Source of the DNA: a virus
DNA: 46,660 nucleotides
Strand: one strand, 5' to 3'
IMG/VR virus record: IMGVR_UViG_3300032893_003193
Coordinates: 1 to 46,660 of that record
Below, in pieces: positions 25,669-34,178 of the stretch; the stretch's first letter is position 1; each line of letters opens with the position of its first letter. The translations under genes and the position numbers were made by a program. The notes beneath the pieces were generated by a model. The model worked only from the letters and a program-made list of their open reading frames with translations, was not told the origin of the DNA and searched no databases.

Positions 25669-27207
25669 TTATTTTTCTTCTTTTTCATCGTCATAATCGT
25701 TCAAGATATATGTTCCGATGCTTGTTAATATTGTTGCTACTGAAACGGCATTTTTCAATGCCATCTCTGTTGCCTTAAATGGTTCGACCACTCCACTTTC
25801 CAAAAGATTTTCATACTCCCCAGACTCAGAGTTGTACCCAACATCTCCCTTATACTTGGTCCAATCTGGTTTAATCTGTGAGTTCTTTGCGATCTGTTTA
25901 ATGCTCGATGTAGCAATGGTGAGTGCCGTATCGACTTCTTCTTCTGAGTCGTAGTCTTTTGTTTCCATAGCCGCGAATATAGAAACCCCACCACCAACCA
26001 AGTATCCGTCTCGTTTAGCAGCACGGGTTGCGTTAATAGCGTCCTCGTATCGGTATACCTTTTCTCGTGCTTCGCGTTCTGTGCGTCCACCAATCTTTAG
26101 AGTGACGATACCATTAGTCAGAGATGCCAGACGTTGCTTTGCTTTAGTATTATCTTTATCCTTAGCAACCTCTTCCTGGAGATACTTAATACGTGCCTTG
26201 AGATCACGACTCTCTGACATCGCTGTAAAGAGAATCTTCTGTGGGTCGGCAGTAAGCGTGTTGGCGATTACGAAGTCGTCTCGTGTAATTGAGTCAACGC
26301 GTCGTCCACCAGACTCGGAAATTACCTTACCACCAAGATAGGTAGCTAGATCGTCGAGTGCTACATCATCACTAATCTTTGCAAGAACGACTCCAATAGT
26401 TCCTTGTACGTGGTTCGCAATAAATGTATTGGGTGCGTCACCAAGGAAGTCCTTAGCTACTATACAGATATTACGGAACCCCTGGTTAATAGCAACGCGG
26501 AGAATGTGTTCAGCTTCCTCAGCGTAGTAAATGGTTTTATCAAAGATAATAACCGGGATCTCTCGATGTGCCACCTGTGGTTTTGCGGGGTCTGTATACA
26601 GGTTTTGGTACATCATCCCTTGAGGAATACGAAATCCAACCTGCTTCTCCACAACCACCTCATCGCGTGGGTACAGTTCAAGATACACCATTCCATCCAA
26701 CCCAGCGGTGTTGATAGTTTCGATTACCTTATTAGCAATTTCCTTATCACCACCCGCTGAGATTGTCGCAACCTCTTTCAGTTGCTTATCATCTTTGACT
26801 GTCTTTTTGATCTTCTTGAGGCGCGAAACCAATTTATCAGCAACTTTATTAAACATGTCACTGATCTCTTTGTGAGTCATCCCCTTCTCCTGGAACTCGA
26901 TTGACTTGTTGATAAATGCGCGAGAAAATAGGACAGTGGTAGAAGTACCATCCCCAGCCTCTTGGTTTGTACGCAGAGATCCGTCTTTGATAATCTCTAG
27001 CACAGCATTTTCAATAGGATCTTTAAACGCCATCCCACGAAGTACGGTGATACCATCGTTGGTGAGTTCAAAGTTTCCTTTATCTGTTTCGTACAGCACG
27101 TTCCGTCCCATCGGTGAAATGGTTTCAATCACAGGGACACTTACCTTATCCACAGCAGCAAGGACTTGCTTGCGAATATCACCCTCCCTAAATAGTTGTT
27201 TGTTCAT
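25669..27207 (-). CDS. groEL: GroEL-like chaperonin
   Basis: A 512-residue Cpn60, slightly short of the bacterial 540-550. Nucleotide-site motifs are present: PMGRNV at 32-37, NDGITV at 50-55, GDGTS at 85-89, and EDAINATRAA with the catalytic aspartate near residue 395, followed by VGGGVS. The C-terminus is acidic (DEKEEK) and lacks the GGM repeat tail. It would form a folding chamber, probably for the capsid or other virion proteins. The start overlaps the end of the NinG-like gene by 20 bases. Sequence is clearly divergent from host-type GroEL, as in other phage chaperonins. Confidence 0.92.
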   Translation of the reverse strand: MNKQLFREGDIRKQVLAAVDKVSVPVIETISPMGRNVLYETDKGNFELTNDGITVLRGMAFKDPIENAVLEIIKDGSLRTNQEAGDGTSTTVLFSRAFINKSIEFQEKGMTHKEISDMFNKVADKLVSRLKKIKKTVKDDKQLKEVATISAGGDKEIANKVIETINTAGLDGMVYLELYPRDEVVVEKQVGFRIPQGMMYQNLYTDPAKPQVAHREIPVIIFDKTIYYAEEAEHILRVAINQGFRNICIVAKDFLGDAPNTFIANHVQGTIGVVLAKISDDVALDDLATYLGGKVISESGGRRVDSITRDDFVIANTLTADPQKILFTAMSESRDLKARIKYLQEEVAKDKDNTKAKQRLASLTNGIVTLKIGGRTEREAREKVYRYEDAINATRAAKRDGYLVGGGVSIFAAMETKDYDSEEEVDTALTIATSSIKQIAKNSQIKPDWTKYKGDVGYNSESGEYENLLESGVVEPFKATEMALKNAVSVATILTSIGTYILNDYDDEKEEK

Positions 27208-27577
27208 CTAGTTTTTTTATTTTATTCTTATAAAGTTTGATTTTCTTAAGGTAATCTGCTTCGCTCCATTGAGTAGTTTTACCTACTAGTTTCTTGAGTT
27301 TGTTGACCCTGCGGACTCCCAAACGTAATCCGTATTCATATTGGTTCCCTTGCAAAAAGAGGTTACATTTTGCACACTGTCCGTGAACATTGTCTTCGTG
27401 GAAGTACAGTGCGAGCCCACCAGTTGACTTAGGAATGAAGTGACCAGCATGATAATTACGACCCCAAGCACGGCTACCACAAGTAAAACAAATTCCTTTA
27501 TCTCGCTTTCGTACATATTCTGAAAATACTTTCCAAAGATCTTTCTTAAGTTTAGGGAGAGACTTTTTACCTTTCAT
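27188..27577 (-). CDS. NinG/HNH-like zinc protein
   Basis: A 129-residue basic protein. Two Cys pairs (Cys30/Cys33 and Cys68/Cys71) flank AGHF at 44-47 and the segment FHEDNVHGQC, the pattern of lambda NinG (Rap) and related HNH-type structure-specific nucleases. It may resolve recombination or replication intermediates. I chose ATG 27577, which has GGAGAG five bases upstream and overlaps the previous stop, over ATG 27643 further upstream. Confidence 0.8.
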   Translation of the reverse strand: MKGKKSLPKLKKDLWKVFSEYVRKRDKGICFTCGSRAWGRNYHAGHFIPKSTGGLALYFHEDNVHGQCAKCNLFLQGNQYEYGLRLGVRRVNKLKKLVGKTTQWSEADYLKKIKLYKNKIKKLDEQTTI

Positions 27578-27770
27578 ATATCTCTCCGGTGAAGTGGGCC
27601 ACCATTCTCCCATGATCCTTATCCCACTCCCACCACGGTACATACTCTTGTGGGAAGAACATGACCGTCATTCTCCTTGCATCTAACCTACCTTTAGCAT
27701 TTATTATATGTTTGAATTGGGTGGTGAATTCATCGCCATCAAAATGCCTACTTACTAAAACTATAAACAT
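27567..27770 (-). CDS. Hypothetical 67-residue protein
   Basis: A small mixed protein with an N-terminal strand (MFIVLVSRHF) and several Trp residues (PWWEWDKD). Start 27770 is one base after the preceding stop. No family recognised. It sits in the leftward operon between an exonuclease and a NinG-like protein. Confidence 0.55.
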   Translation of the reverse strand: MFIVLVSRHFDGDEFTTQFKHIINAKGRLDARRMTVMFFPQEYVPWWEWDKDHGRMVAHFTGEIYER

Positions 27771-27771
27771 A

Positions 27772-27936
27772 CTATTCAAATTCTTCGTCTAGAGGTGGAG
27801 AATAAATTAACTCCTTAATATATTCATAAATATTCTCTAGGTGAAAGTCTGCGGCTGGATCGTCTACGTAGATTGTTGCGTCCACAAAATCCTTACCAAT
27901 TTGCGCTTCTATACGAATGTAGTCAGGATGTGGCAT
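27772..27936 (-). CDS. Hypothetical 54-residue acidic protein
   Basis: A short acidic protein (ending DEEFE) that starts one base after the exonuclease stop and ends one base before the next start. Its tight fit in the operon supports a real gene. No function can be read. Confidence 0.55.
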   Translation of the reverse strand: MPHPDYIRIEAQIGKDFVDATIYVDDPAADFHLENIYEYIKELIYSPPLDEEFE

Positions 27937-27937
27937 A

Positions 27938-28693
27938 TTATCGAATTACTATTTCTGTTTTCTCAGACTTACCTACTGACCACCCACCGCATGATTTACA
28001 CTGGAATCGTTGCTTACGTCCTGCTCTTGTGAATTCATATCCCCTACGATGTAAAGTATTCTTTTCACCGCATATAGGACACGTGTGTGGTCGATCCATA
28101 AGTAGTCCAAGGTTCGGATGATTCCTTGCCCAAGGACGGAGTTTCATATAAACCTCATACAACAATTCTACATCATGTTTATTGTATGAAGTCATTGTTT
28201 TCCACGCCTTCATGTCTCCGTTCATACACCCTAACCACGTATTCTTTCCTTGTGTGGCAAGCTTACGACCTAATCCTAGATACCGTGCAAGAGAATCCAA
28301 CCTATTAGAATCGAAACGAAAACTACGACGAGCCAGCTTAAGAGTATCGACCGTTTTGTATGTCGGCGGTGGAGTGAGGCCGTGAAAGACAAACCTTGCA
28401 TTAGCCCTTTTAATATCAAAATTGTCCCCGTTATGAGCGATGACAATATCAGCATCAGTAAACACACGATGTAGGTCAGAAACCAAAAGTCTATCATTTG
28501 TCTTATTCTTTTTATAGCCCTTGTAATCAGGCAAAGAATAGACCTTCGTTTTGCCGTCGTTCCACTTAACAGCGAACGAAAGCATGTACCAATCCTGGTC
28601 CACCTCTAGCACCTCTGCCTCGTGCATTTCCCAGACGTAACCCCTAGTTGGGGCCGTCTCAATATCAATAAACGCAATCTTTAAATCTGCCAT
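27938..28693 (-). CDS. DnaQ-like 3'-5' exonuclease with zinc ribbon
   Basis: A 251-residue protein. The DEDD exonuclease domain shows DIE at 10-12, the AHNGDNFD segment with the second acidic site near residue 90, and YNKHDVELLY (ExoIII, Tyr-x3-Asp) near 170. After it, CPICG and CKSCGG give a four-cysteine zinc ribbon (about 207-240). The role is probably proofreading or nucleic acid processing. No DNA polymerase gene is visible, so it may work with the host enzyme. I chose ATG 28693 over a GTG three codons upstream. Confidence 0.85.
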   Translation of the reverse strand: MADLKIAFIDIETAPTRGYVWEMHEAEVLEVDQDWYMLSFAVKWNDGKTKVYSLPDYKGYKKNKTNDRLLVSDLHRVFTDADIVIAHNGDNFDIKRANARFVFHGLTPPPTYKTVDTLKLARRSFRFDSNRLDSLARYLGLGRKLATQGKNTWLGCMNGDMKAWKTMTSYNKHDVELLYEVYMKLRPWARNHPNLGLLMDRPHTCPICGEKNTLHRRGYEFTRAGRKQRFQCKSCGGWSVGKSEKTEIVIR

Positions 28694-28699
28694 TGCTGC

Positions 28700-28861
28700 C
28701 ACTTAATTATGTAAAATTCAGCCTAGGTAGATAGTGGTATTAATCTAGACTCCTAGGCTGCGGTGTTCCCATATAATGCCTGGGTGGGCTCTTAGTGGCG
28801 AGTTTGACACCGACAGTTGCTGCCACCCAGTTTCATCGAATACCACTTCGTGAAACCTGTA
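28700..28861 (-). promoter_or_regulatory. Structured 5' leader of the exonuclease-chaperonin operon
   Basis: Three nested or serial stems lie between promoter and gene. GTTTCA/TGAAAC with CGAA/TTCG at 28830-28856 makes about 10 pairs with one bulge. CCACCCAG at 28823-28830 pairs with CTGGGTGG at 28780-28787. CAGCCTAGG at 28719-28727 pairs perfectly with CCTAGGCTG at 28752-28760. No known riboswitch is recognised. It may control expression of the exonuclease and chaperonin genes. Confidence 0.5.
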
Positions 28862-28867
28862 TGAAGA

Positions 28868-28936
28868 ATTATAACAAATGCACTTTAAAAGTCAAGCAAT
28901 TTCTCATTATACACCACGAGAAAATTACTTTGTCAA
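28868..28936 (-). promoter_or_regulatory. Tandem leftward sigma70 promoters
   Basis: Reading leftward: TTGACA (28936-28931), 19-base spacer, TATAAT (28911-28906); then TTGACT (28895-28890), 16-base spacer, TATAAT (28873-28868). Both lie just after the NrdA stop and fire into the structured leader. Confidence 0.7.
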
Positions 28937-28938
28937 CA

Positions 28939-30612
28939 CTATGCTTCGCACTCCTTGCACTCAATTAACTTTTTACGGTTTAATTCTTGTGCTGCTGAAA
29001 TAGAGTGTTGATAATAGAGACTTTTAATTCCAGCTTTCCACGCATACAAATAGAGATTATTGATGGTGCGTGCTGGTGTTGAGGGACCAATCATAAGATT
29101 AAGTGATTGCCCCTGGTCGATGAATTGCTGTCTGTCGCTTGCTTGGATAAGGATCTTAATAGGATCAATTTCCGCGAAGGTTTTGAATACATCTTTTTCT
29201 TGGTAGGATAGGAAGTCAAGGTGTGCAACTGATCCGTCGTTGTCTCGGATCGAGTCCCAGGTTTCCTTATCATTTTTACCGTGCCTCTCCAGAAGGTTTG
29301 TGAGGAATGGATTCTTGATCGTGACCTTCATCTTATCAATATCCTTTACATAACAATTACTCCACACAGGTTCAATTCCTTGTGATACCTGGCCGAGAAT
29401 AAATGAGCTAGAAGTTGTTGGGGCGATTGCCATTAGCGTCGTGTTGCGTCTTCCTTTGCCTTTCAACATCTCCGGTTCACCAAGTTCTTCTGCAAGAGAC
29501 TTACTACCAGCATCGGCGTGAGCACGAATGTTTTGGAATATCTCTTTATTCAAAGTCAATGCTTCGTCGGATTCAAATGGAATCATGTGGGACTGGAGGT
29601 ATGAGTGCCATCCGAGCACACCAAGACCTAACGCACGATTCTCTTTGGCAAAGTTATACGCACGTTCCATGAACTGAAACGCAAGTCGTTCCTGGTGTTT
29701 GTCTGAGTCGCGGAATGATTCAAGTCTACGAATAAACTCTTCCATTACTGCATCGAGGAAGTACACCATTGTTTCCACAGCATCAGTGTCCTTCCACTCG
29801 TCGTAGTGAAGAATATTCAAACTAGACAGGCAGCATACAAACGACCATCGTTCATTTGCTGGGAGCATGATTTCCGTACAGAGGTTACTTGCAAGAATTT
29901 TGTGCTTCCCCTTATACACATCGACAGTATTGTTGTTTGCGTTGTCGCCAAACATAATGTAAGGGAATCCAATTTCACCACGTCTCTGGATGATCTTGGC
30001 CCATACCTCACGTTTCTTTTCATCACCGTCTACCATCGATTGCATCCACTCATCAGTTACCACAACTCCGTGGTTTAGATTTTGTAGAGGATTACCCTCA
30101 GTTCCAATGTCGAGGAACTCATCCACGTCTCCATGGTCAGCAGGAAGGTACGCCGCATAGTGGCCTTTACGTGTCGAACCTTGGGAAACTACGTTAGTGA
30201 TAGTTTCAAACAAGGACATAAAGTGAACCGAACCAGACGACGTACCGTTATCTTTGATGTCAGAACCACGGGGGCGAACATCTCCTAAGTATCCTGATGT
30301 CCCACCTCCGTACTTACTCATCATTCCTGCTTCTGCTTGGGAGTACAAAATACCACTCATACTATCCTCTACATAGCCACCGAAGCAGCTTATAGGAAGG
30401 CCCTTAGAACGCCCAAAATTGGCCCATACGGGCGTTGAAAGTGAGTACCAGCCTCTCCCCATGTATTCGTAAAACTTATCAGCAAATCCGGGCTTTTGCA
30501 GGATGTCCTCTGCGTGGCGTGCAATCGCCATAATGCGATCTTCTGCCGACTCCCCATTTAATAGATACCCCTTAGAAAGAAACTTCCTGCTATTTTCATT
30601 TAGCCATCGCAT
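28939..30612 (-). CDS. nrdA: Ribonucleoside-diphosphate reductase, large subunit (class I)
   Basis: A 557-residue catalytic subunit. Active-site features: Cys76 in PISCFGG, the NLCTE motif with Cys245 and Glu247, Cys260/261 in the partner position, the Tyr-Tyr radical pair in SLYYQHS near the end, and a C-terminal CKEC pair that is re-reduced by a thioredoxin-type protein such as the glutaredoxin at base 1. APTTSSSFILGQ is the phosphate-binding loop. It is about 200 residues shorter than E. coli NrdA and starts without the N-terminal ATP-cone, so overall activity control by dATP is probably lost. It follows nrdB by one base. Confidence 0.93.
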   Translation of the reverse strand: MRWLNENSRKFLSKGYLLNGESAEDRIMAIARHAEDILQKPGFADKFYEYMGRGWYSLSTPVWANFGRSKGLPISCFGGYVEDSMSGILYSQAEAGMMSKYGGGTSGYLGDVRPRGSDIKDNGTSSGSVHFMSLFETITNVVSQGSTRKGHYAAYLPADHGDVDEFLDIGTEGNPLQNLNHGVVVTDEWMQSMVDGDEKKREVWAKIIQRRGEIGFPYIMFGDNANNNTVDVYKGKHKILASNLCTEIMLPANERWSFVCCLSSLNILHYDEWKDTDAVETMVYFLDAVMEEFIRRLESFRDSDKHQERLAFQFMERAYNFAKENRALGLGVLGWHSYLQSHMIPFESDEALTLNKEIFQNIRAHADAGSKSLAEELGEPEMLKGKGRRNTTLMAIAPTTSSSFILGQVSQGIEPVWSNCYVKDIDKMKVTIKNPFLTNLLERHGKNDKETWDSIRDNDGSVAHLDFLSYQEKDVFKTFAEIDPIKILIQASDRQQFIDQGQSLNLMIGPSTPARTINNLYLYAWKAGIKSLYYQHSISAAQELNRKKLIECKECEA

Positions 30613-30613
30613 G

Positions 30614-31606
30614 TTAGAACAAATCGTTACTGGTTACGCTTGTAGCCCGCTTGTGATAATTTACTGAACGCTTTACAAAGAAATCGAGATGCTTAGTGGT
30701 AATGATTTCGTCATCAAACCACTCAGACTGTTTCGCGATTTCTTGGTTGAGATCGAACACGGGAGTCATGCCGATACTCTTGAGTGAGTTATTGAATCTT
30801 GTCTTGATAAACTCCTGAACTACTGACTTCGGAAGGAAATCTAATTCTCCTTGCTCGAAGATCCAGTCTAGTATTTTTTCCTCAGACTCGTGCGCGTCGA
30901 GGACTGCTTTAATAACATCTACTTCCAACTGTTCGTCGAACCACTCAGGGTGTTCTTCTTTGATATGGTTTACAAGATCAATTCCAAACAACCCGTGGAT
31001 TTGTTCTTCCTTAGACGTAGCCTCAACAACATTTGAAATACCCTTGAAGATATTTTTATATTTGTTGAAAGCCATAATAATTAAGAACTGTGAAAACAAA
31101 GAAACATGCTCAACGAACAAAGAGAAAAGGAGCACAGACTTAACGTACTCCTTATCAGATGTTGACTTAGCACCAGCGATTGCCTCGTTAAGATACTTAA
31201 CGCGACCAGCGAGCGCAGGAATTTCCAAAATCTTCTCGAACTCTGAATTTAGTCCGAGTATTTCAAGAAGGTGCGAGTAAGCATCCTGGTGACGAACCTC
31301 ACACTCAGAAAATGTGTACCCCACATTGCCGATTTCCGGCTTTGGTAGACGCTTGAAAACGTCCCCCCAGAATGTCTTAACAGCGACCTCTATCTGGCTA
31401 ATGGCAAGCATAGCCTTCGAGATAACAGATCGCTCTGCGTCTGTAACATTCACCTTGAAATCGTGAATGTCACTTACGAAATTGAACTCGGTATGAATCC
31501 AGTAGGAGTGCCTTACAGCATCCACATACTCAAGAAATTCGGGATATTCATACGGTTTAAGATTAATCCTGCGCTGAAAAATATCCCTCTTAACTTGAGT
31601 CTCCAT
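30614..31606 (-). CDS. nrdB: Ribonucleoside-diphosphate reductase, small subunit (class I)
   Basis: A 330-residue radical-bearing subunit. Diiron ligands are visible: Glu73 in SQIEVAVKTFW, Glu103 and His106 in ECEVRHQDAY, Glu166, and Glu201/His204 in EEQIHGLF. Tyr110 is in the place of the tyrosyl radical (His-x3-Tyr). The first ligand is Glu where E. coli has Asp84, as in one NrdB subgroup. The enzyme supplies deoxynucleotides for phage DNA. It lies between a transglycosylase and nrdA in one operon. Confidence 0.93.
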   Translation of the reverse strand: METQVKRDIFQRRINLKPYEYPEFLEYVDAVRHSYWIHTEFNFVSDIHDFKVNVTDAERSVISKAMLAISQIEVAVKTFWGDVFKRLPKPEIGNVGYTFSECEVRHQDAYSHLLEILGLNSEFEKILEIPALAGRVKYLNEAIAGAKSTSDKEYVKSVLLFSLFVEHVSLFSQFLIIMAFNKYKNIFKGISNVVEATSKEEQIHGLFGIDLVNHIKEEHPEWFDEQLEVDVIKAVLDAHESEEKILDWIFEQGELDFLPKSVVQEFIKTRFNNSLKSIGMTPVFDLNQEIAKQSEWFDDEIITTKHLDFFVKRSVNYHKRATSVTSNDLF

Positions 31607-31613
31607 ATCTGGG

Positions 31614-32045
31614 TTAGCCCCAGCATGGTTTGGACCATAGCCAAGGCGAAGTTCCGTAATTTGCTAAAATCCAGAAACCAGCTTTCAAGTTGTCATCGGG
31701 CTTGGTAATGTCCAATCCCATTTTATCCTTGAAATATGATTGCCAGTAGAAGCTATTAATCTGAAACAGACCAATATCTTCTGACCACACGACTCCCGCC
31801 TTTGTTTTATTAAGTCGTATAGCTTGGGGGTCGTTATGAGACTCACAAGCAACAATGCGTTTAGCTACGCTCAAACTAACGTTGTACTTTGCGGCATAAA
31901 TTTGCATCATGCCATCGACTCCAACGGTAGCTATTGTTGATTGCGACGAATCAGTTACTTCCCCGGATGCTGTGCGTACTGCGGGTGCCAGCCACAATAT
32001 TGTTACTAGTAAGCCGTAGCACAGCCAAACGATTAAACGTTTCAA
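31614..32045 (-). CDS. Secreted lytic transglycosylase (SLT domain)
   Basis: A 143-residue protein. An N-terminal hydrophobic segment (5-22) after KR is a signal peptide or anchor. The SLT goose-lysozyme-like domain shows the catalytic Glu68 in ACESHNDPQA, IGLFQINS at 91-98 and NLKAGFWILANYG near the end. It would cleave glycan strands outside the membrane. The start appears to be TTG 32045; no nearby ATG precedes the signal sequence. Its promoter lies just upstream. It could aid lysis or keep the wall open for DNA entry. Confidence 0.85.
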   Translation of the reverse strand: MKRLIVWLCYGLLVTILWLAPAVRTASGEVTDSSQSTIATVGVDGMMQIYAAKYNVSLSVAKRIVACESHNDPQAIRLNKTKAGVVWSEDIGLFQINSFYWQSYFKDKMGLDITKPDDNLKAGFWILANYGTSPWLWSKPCWG

Positions 32046-32055
32046 AACTAATTGT

Positions 32056-32071
32056 GTCCCTCTCTAGGGAC
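32056..32071 (-). promoter_or_regulatory. Hairpin in the transglycosylase leader
   Basis: GTCCCT and AGGGAC pair around a 4-base loop, between the promoter and the TTG start. It would lie at the very 5' end of the message and could hide or expose the ribosome site. Confidence 0.4.
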
Positions 32072-32080
32072 GTAGGCGTG

Positions 32081-32109
32081 ATTTTAACATATCCACACCC
32101 CGAAGTCAA
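32081..32109 (-). promoter_or_regulatory. Leftward sigma70 promoter for transglycosylase-nrdBA
   Basis: TTGACT (32109-32104), 17-base spacer, TAAAAT (32086-32081). It lies in the short gap after the 51-residue gene and would start transcription about 30 bases before the transglycosylase. Confidence 0.7.
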
Positions 32110-32111
32110 CC

Positions 32112-32267
32112 CTAGTTTTGGGATTGTTTGTCAAGCTCATTATAGAGCTGAGCAGCATAACTATCCGTATGATTTTTACCCATATATTTAGCCACCAATT
32201 TAGGGTCTACGTGTGCTGCTTTTGCCACGGCCATAATGAACCGTAACAGCGTTCCATATCTATTCAT
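32112..32267 (-). CDS. Hypothetical 51-residue protein
   Basis: A small helical, basic protein. It follows the exonuclease after a two-base gap. The segment HVDPKLVAKYMGKN could be a short helix-turn-helix, but this is weak. No family recognised. Confidence 0.55.
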   Translation of the reverse strand: MNRYGTLLRFIMAVAKAAHVDPKLVAKYMGKNHTDSYAAQLYNELDKQSQN

Positions 32268-32269
32268 AT

Positions 32270-33103
32270 TTATTCCCCGCTTAGCCTTTTATTTTCACGG
32301 TATAGGTGCAAGGCCGCGATGAACGAGTTCCTATTTGCAACTACATCTTTATCCTCTGTGACCGTAAAGTGCGGTGCACCGAAGGGTATAATAATGTGTT
32401 TGTCAATCTTTGTTGGGGGAAGGATAAATTCACCCGTGCGTGTGAACCCTCCATTTTCCGATATTTGAATATCGTATCCCCCAATTTGCCAGAACTGATT
32501 CGGGTACGCGGCTTTAGACGATTTGAAGTCTATTATCGCGCAAGAGCCATCTTTAAGAGTTGCTCCAAGATCTGAAATGCCGCCAAGCCAATGTTCAGCG
32601 GAGTAAGTATGAATTTCTGACCATAGGAATCTATCAACATTATTGATGGCCCACTCGATGAATCCAGCGATTCCCGGCTCATCGACCCGCGTGGGCGTCC
32701 CGGCTTTCTTTTCAATACAGTATTTGACATATTTTTCTAGTTTACTGTGTAATTCCTTGCCCCCAACCGCAGCCTTATCTTTGGTTTTGGAGTGGGCGTA
32801 GTAGGCTCCATCGAGTACAGCTAGAAATCCCTCAAGATCTCCTTTAGCCATCATTTCTGATAGCTGCTGAAATTTAGGTGTCAATTCCTGCACCCGCCGC
32901 TCTTTGGAAACGTTACGAGGTTTACCATTAATGTACTCCTTAATCGGAGTCCAACCCAGGGTCTTTAAACCCTCTCCCACGGCCCACCAAGTCAAGGGTT
33001 TGGATATAATATCCATTACCGATGAGGTGCCCGTGAGAGGCTTACCATCCAGTATATGCAAATGGTTTTCCTCGTCAAATTCGTATCTGCCTACTAAGGA
33101 CAT
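32270..33103 (-). CDS. PD-(D/E)XK exonuclease (RecB/Cas4-like)
   Basis: A 277-residue nuclease. The motif GGISDLGA (Asp178), IIDFKSSK (Asp192, Lys194) and QFWQIGGY (Gln203, Tyr210) are those of the RecB-type nuclease family, including phage exonucleases. It probably resects or degrades DNA for recombination or host takeover. It is in one run with SSB-like and small unknown genes. Confidence 0.82.
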   Translation of the reverse strand: MSLVGRYEFDEENHLHILDGKPLTGTSSVMDIISKPLTWWAVGEGLKTLGWTPIKEYINGKPRNVSKERRVQELTPKFQQLSEMMAKGDLEGFLAVLDGAYYAHSKTKDKAAVGGKELHSKLEKYVKYCIEKKAGTPTRVDEPGIAGFIEWAINNVDRFLWSEIHTYSAEHWLGGISDLGATLKDGSCAIIDFKSSKAAYPNQFWQIGGYDIQISENGGFTRTGEFILPPTKIDKHIIIPFGAPHFTVTEDKDVVANRNSFIAALHLYRENKRLSGE

Positions 33104-33107
33104 AAGA

Positions 33108-33251
33108 TTATTTCTTCTTAAGGAAGATGTACGTGTGCTTGTCGTTACTCATGTGGCGGTACTTGCGGTACCCCTCGTTGTACAACTTCTCAAGTTTAGC
33201 GGCCATCCCTGGCTTAAACTCGATTACAATAAATTCTTTAGTGTCTGCCAT
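33108..33251 (-). CDS. Hypothetical 47-residue basic protein
   Basis: A short protein (EFIVIEFKPGMAAKLEKLY) with a basic, aromatic C-terminus. Start 33251 is one base after the previous stop; four bases separate its end from the exonuclease start. Position in the recombination module is the only clue. Confidence 0.55.
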   Translation of the reverse strand: MADTKEFIVIEFKPGMAAKLEKLYNEGYRKYRHMSNDKHTYIFLKKK

Positions 33252-33252
33252 A

Positions 33253-33834
33253 TTATTCTAAGCTAAATGTTATTCTGATGGTGTCGCTTTCGATTCCTGG
33301 AACACGCTTCAAGGTGTTGGTTTCGAGAGTCTTTTGCATAATCATGTACTCGTATGTACGAGTTACGTTACCATCAGCTTCTACTTTTCTGTCGTAGATA
33401 CGTTCCTTAAAGTCCTTTTGTGGGAGCAAGGTAGCGTCTGCGACTAACTCATCAGTTTCATCCTTTGAGTTTAATTTCTTAACAAGAGGAAGTAGGTAGT
33501 GCATATTCTTAACGGGGACCGCCGAGATTGTTTCCTCGTCGTACCCCAACCTAAGAATAAATTCCTCGTAGATTTGGATCAGTCGGTTGGCTTCTTGTGG
33601 TGCCAACCCGATCTCAGGCTGTTTAAGATAATCAGCCCATGTGTCAATTCCCTTACCTATTGCGTTTTTGAAAGTGTCTTTCTTTTTCAGTTCACGCAAA
33701 ATCTTTCCCATCACCACGAAGCTCATTTTATTTTCTCGTACTACGTACACGAGAGCGTTGTGTAGATCGTATGGTGTGGAGTCCTTCGTAATCTTAGAAG
33801 GCGTCTTCGACGTTTTTTTCGTAGTCGGTGTCAT
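33253..33834 (-). CDS. Hypothetical helical protein of the recombination module
   Basis: A 193-residue, mainly helical protein with a Lys/Thr-rich N-terminus (MTPTTKKTSKTPSK). I do not recognise it. Lying between an SSB-like gene and a RecB-type nuclease it may be a recombination partner. I chose ATG 33834, which overlaps the SSB-like gene by 41 bases; a longer frame to 34026 would lie fully inside that gene. Confidence 0.6.
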   Translation of the reverse strand: MTPTTKKTSKTPSKITKDSTPYDLHNALVYVVRENKMSFVVMGKILRELKKKDTFKNAIGKGIDTWADYLKQPEIGLAPQEANRLIQIYEEFILRLGYDEETISAVPVKNMHYLLPLVKKLNSKDETDELVADATLLPQKDFKERIYDRKVEADGNVTRTYEYMIMQKTLETNTLKRVPGIESDTIRITFSLE

Positions 33835-34141
33835 AAACTGGAGCAGGAGGTGTATCAGTGGTGCCGAATACCGCCGCTTCGAGCTTTGACAATCGTCGTT
33901 CAATATCCGAATTGTCTTGTTTCGGGCGTCCGGGAGAGGTGCGGAAGTTTGTGAAATTGCCATTCTTTTGAATTTCAATTTGCACCTTATCTCCACCTTT
34001 CCAGTCCTTTGTTGTACGGGCATCAAAAGATGTCATGCGAACATCTGGGTGTTCCTCCGTATAAATTGATACCCTAGTTCCAGGTCCACGCTTCGTGTTG
34101 ACTTGATCTCGGAAAATTGACCGAATTGTTACTGTTTCCAT
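33794..34141 (-). CDS. Single-stranded DNA-binding protein candidate
   Basis: A 115-residue protein. Residues 1-65 are strand-rich and basic, compatible with an OB fold (FRTSPGR at the edge). After a flexible linker the C-terminus is acidic and ends DTDYEKNVEDAF, like the acidic, Phe-terminated tails with which bacterial SSB and T7 gp2.5 recruit partners. It is the first gene behind its own promoter and precedes the recombination genes. No sequence family is claimed. Confidence 0.6.
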   Translation of the reverse strand: METVTIRSIFRDQVNTKRGPGTRVSIYTEEHPDVRMTSFDARTTKDWKGGDKVQIEIQKNGNFTNFRTSPGRPKQDNSDIERRLSKLEAAVFGTTDTPPAPVYDTDYEKNVEDAF

Positions 34142-34178
34142 ATATAAAATATATTTAAATTAAATCGACCTGGATATA

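Noticed and set aside
28700-28861. Cobalamin or other known riboswitch
   Set aside because: A GCCACT piece recalls the cobalamin box, but the rest of the conserved core is missing and the reductase nearby is class I, not B12-dependent.
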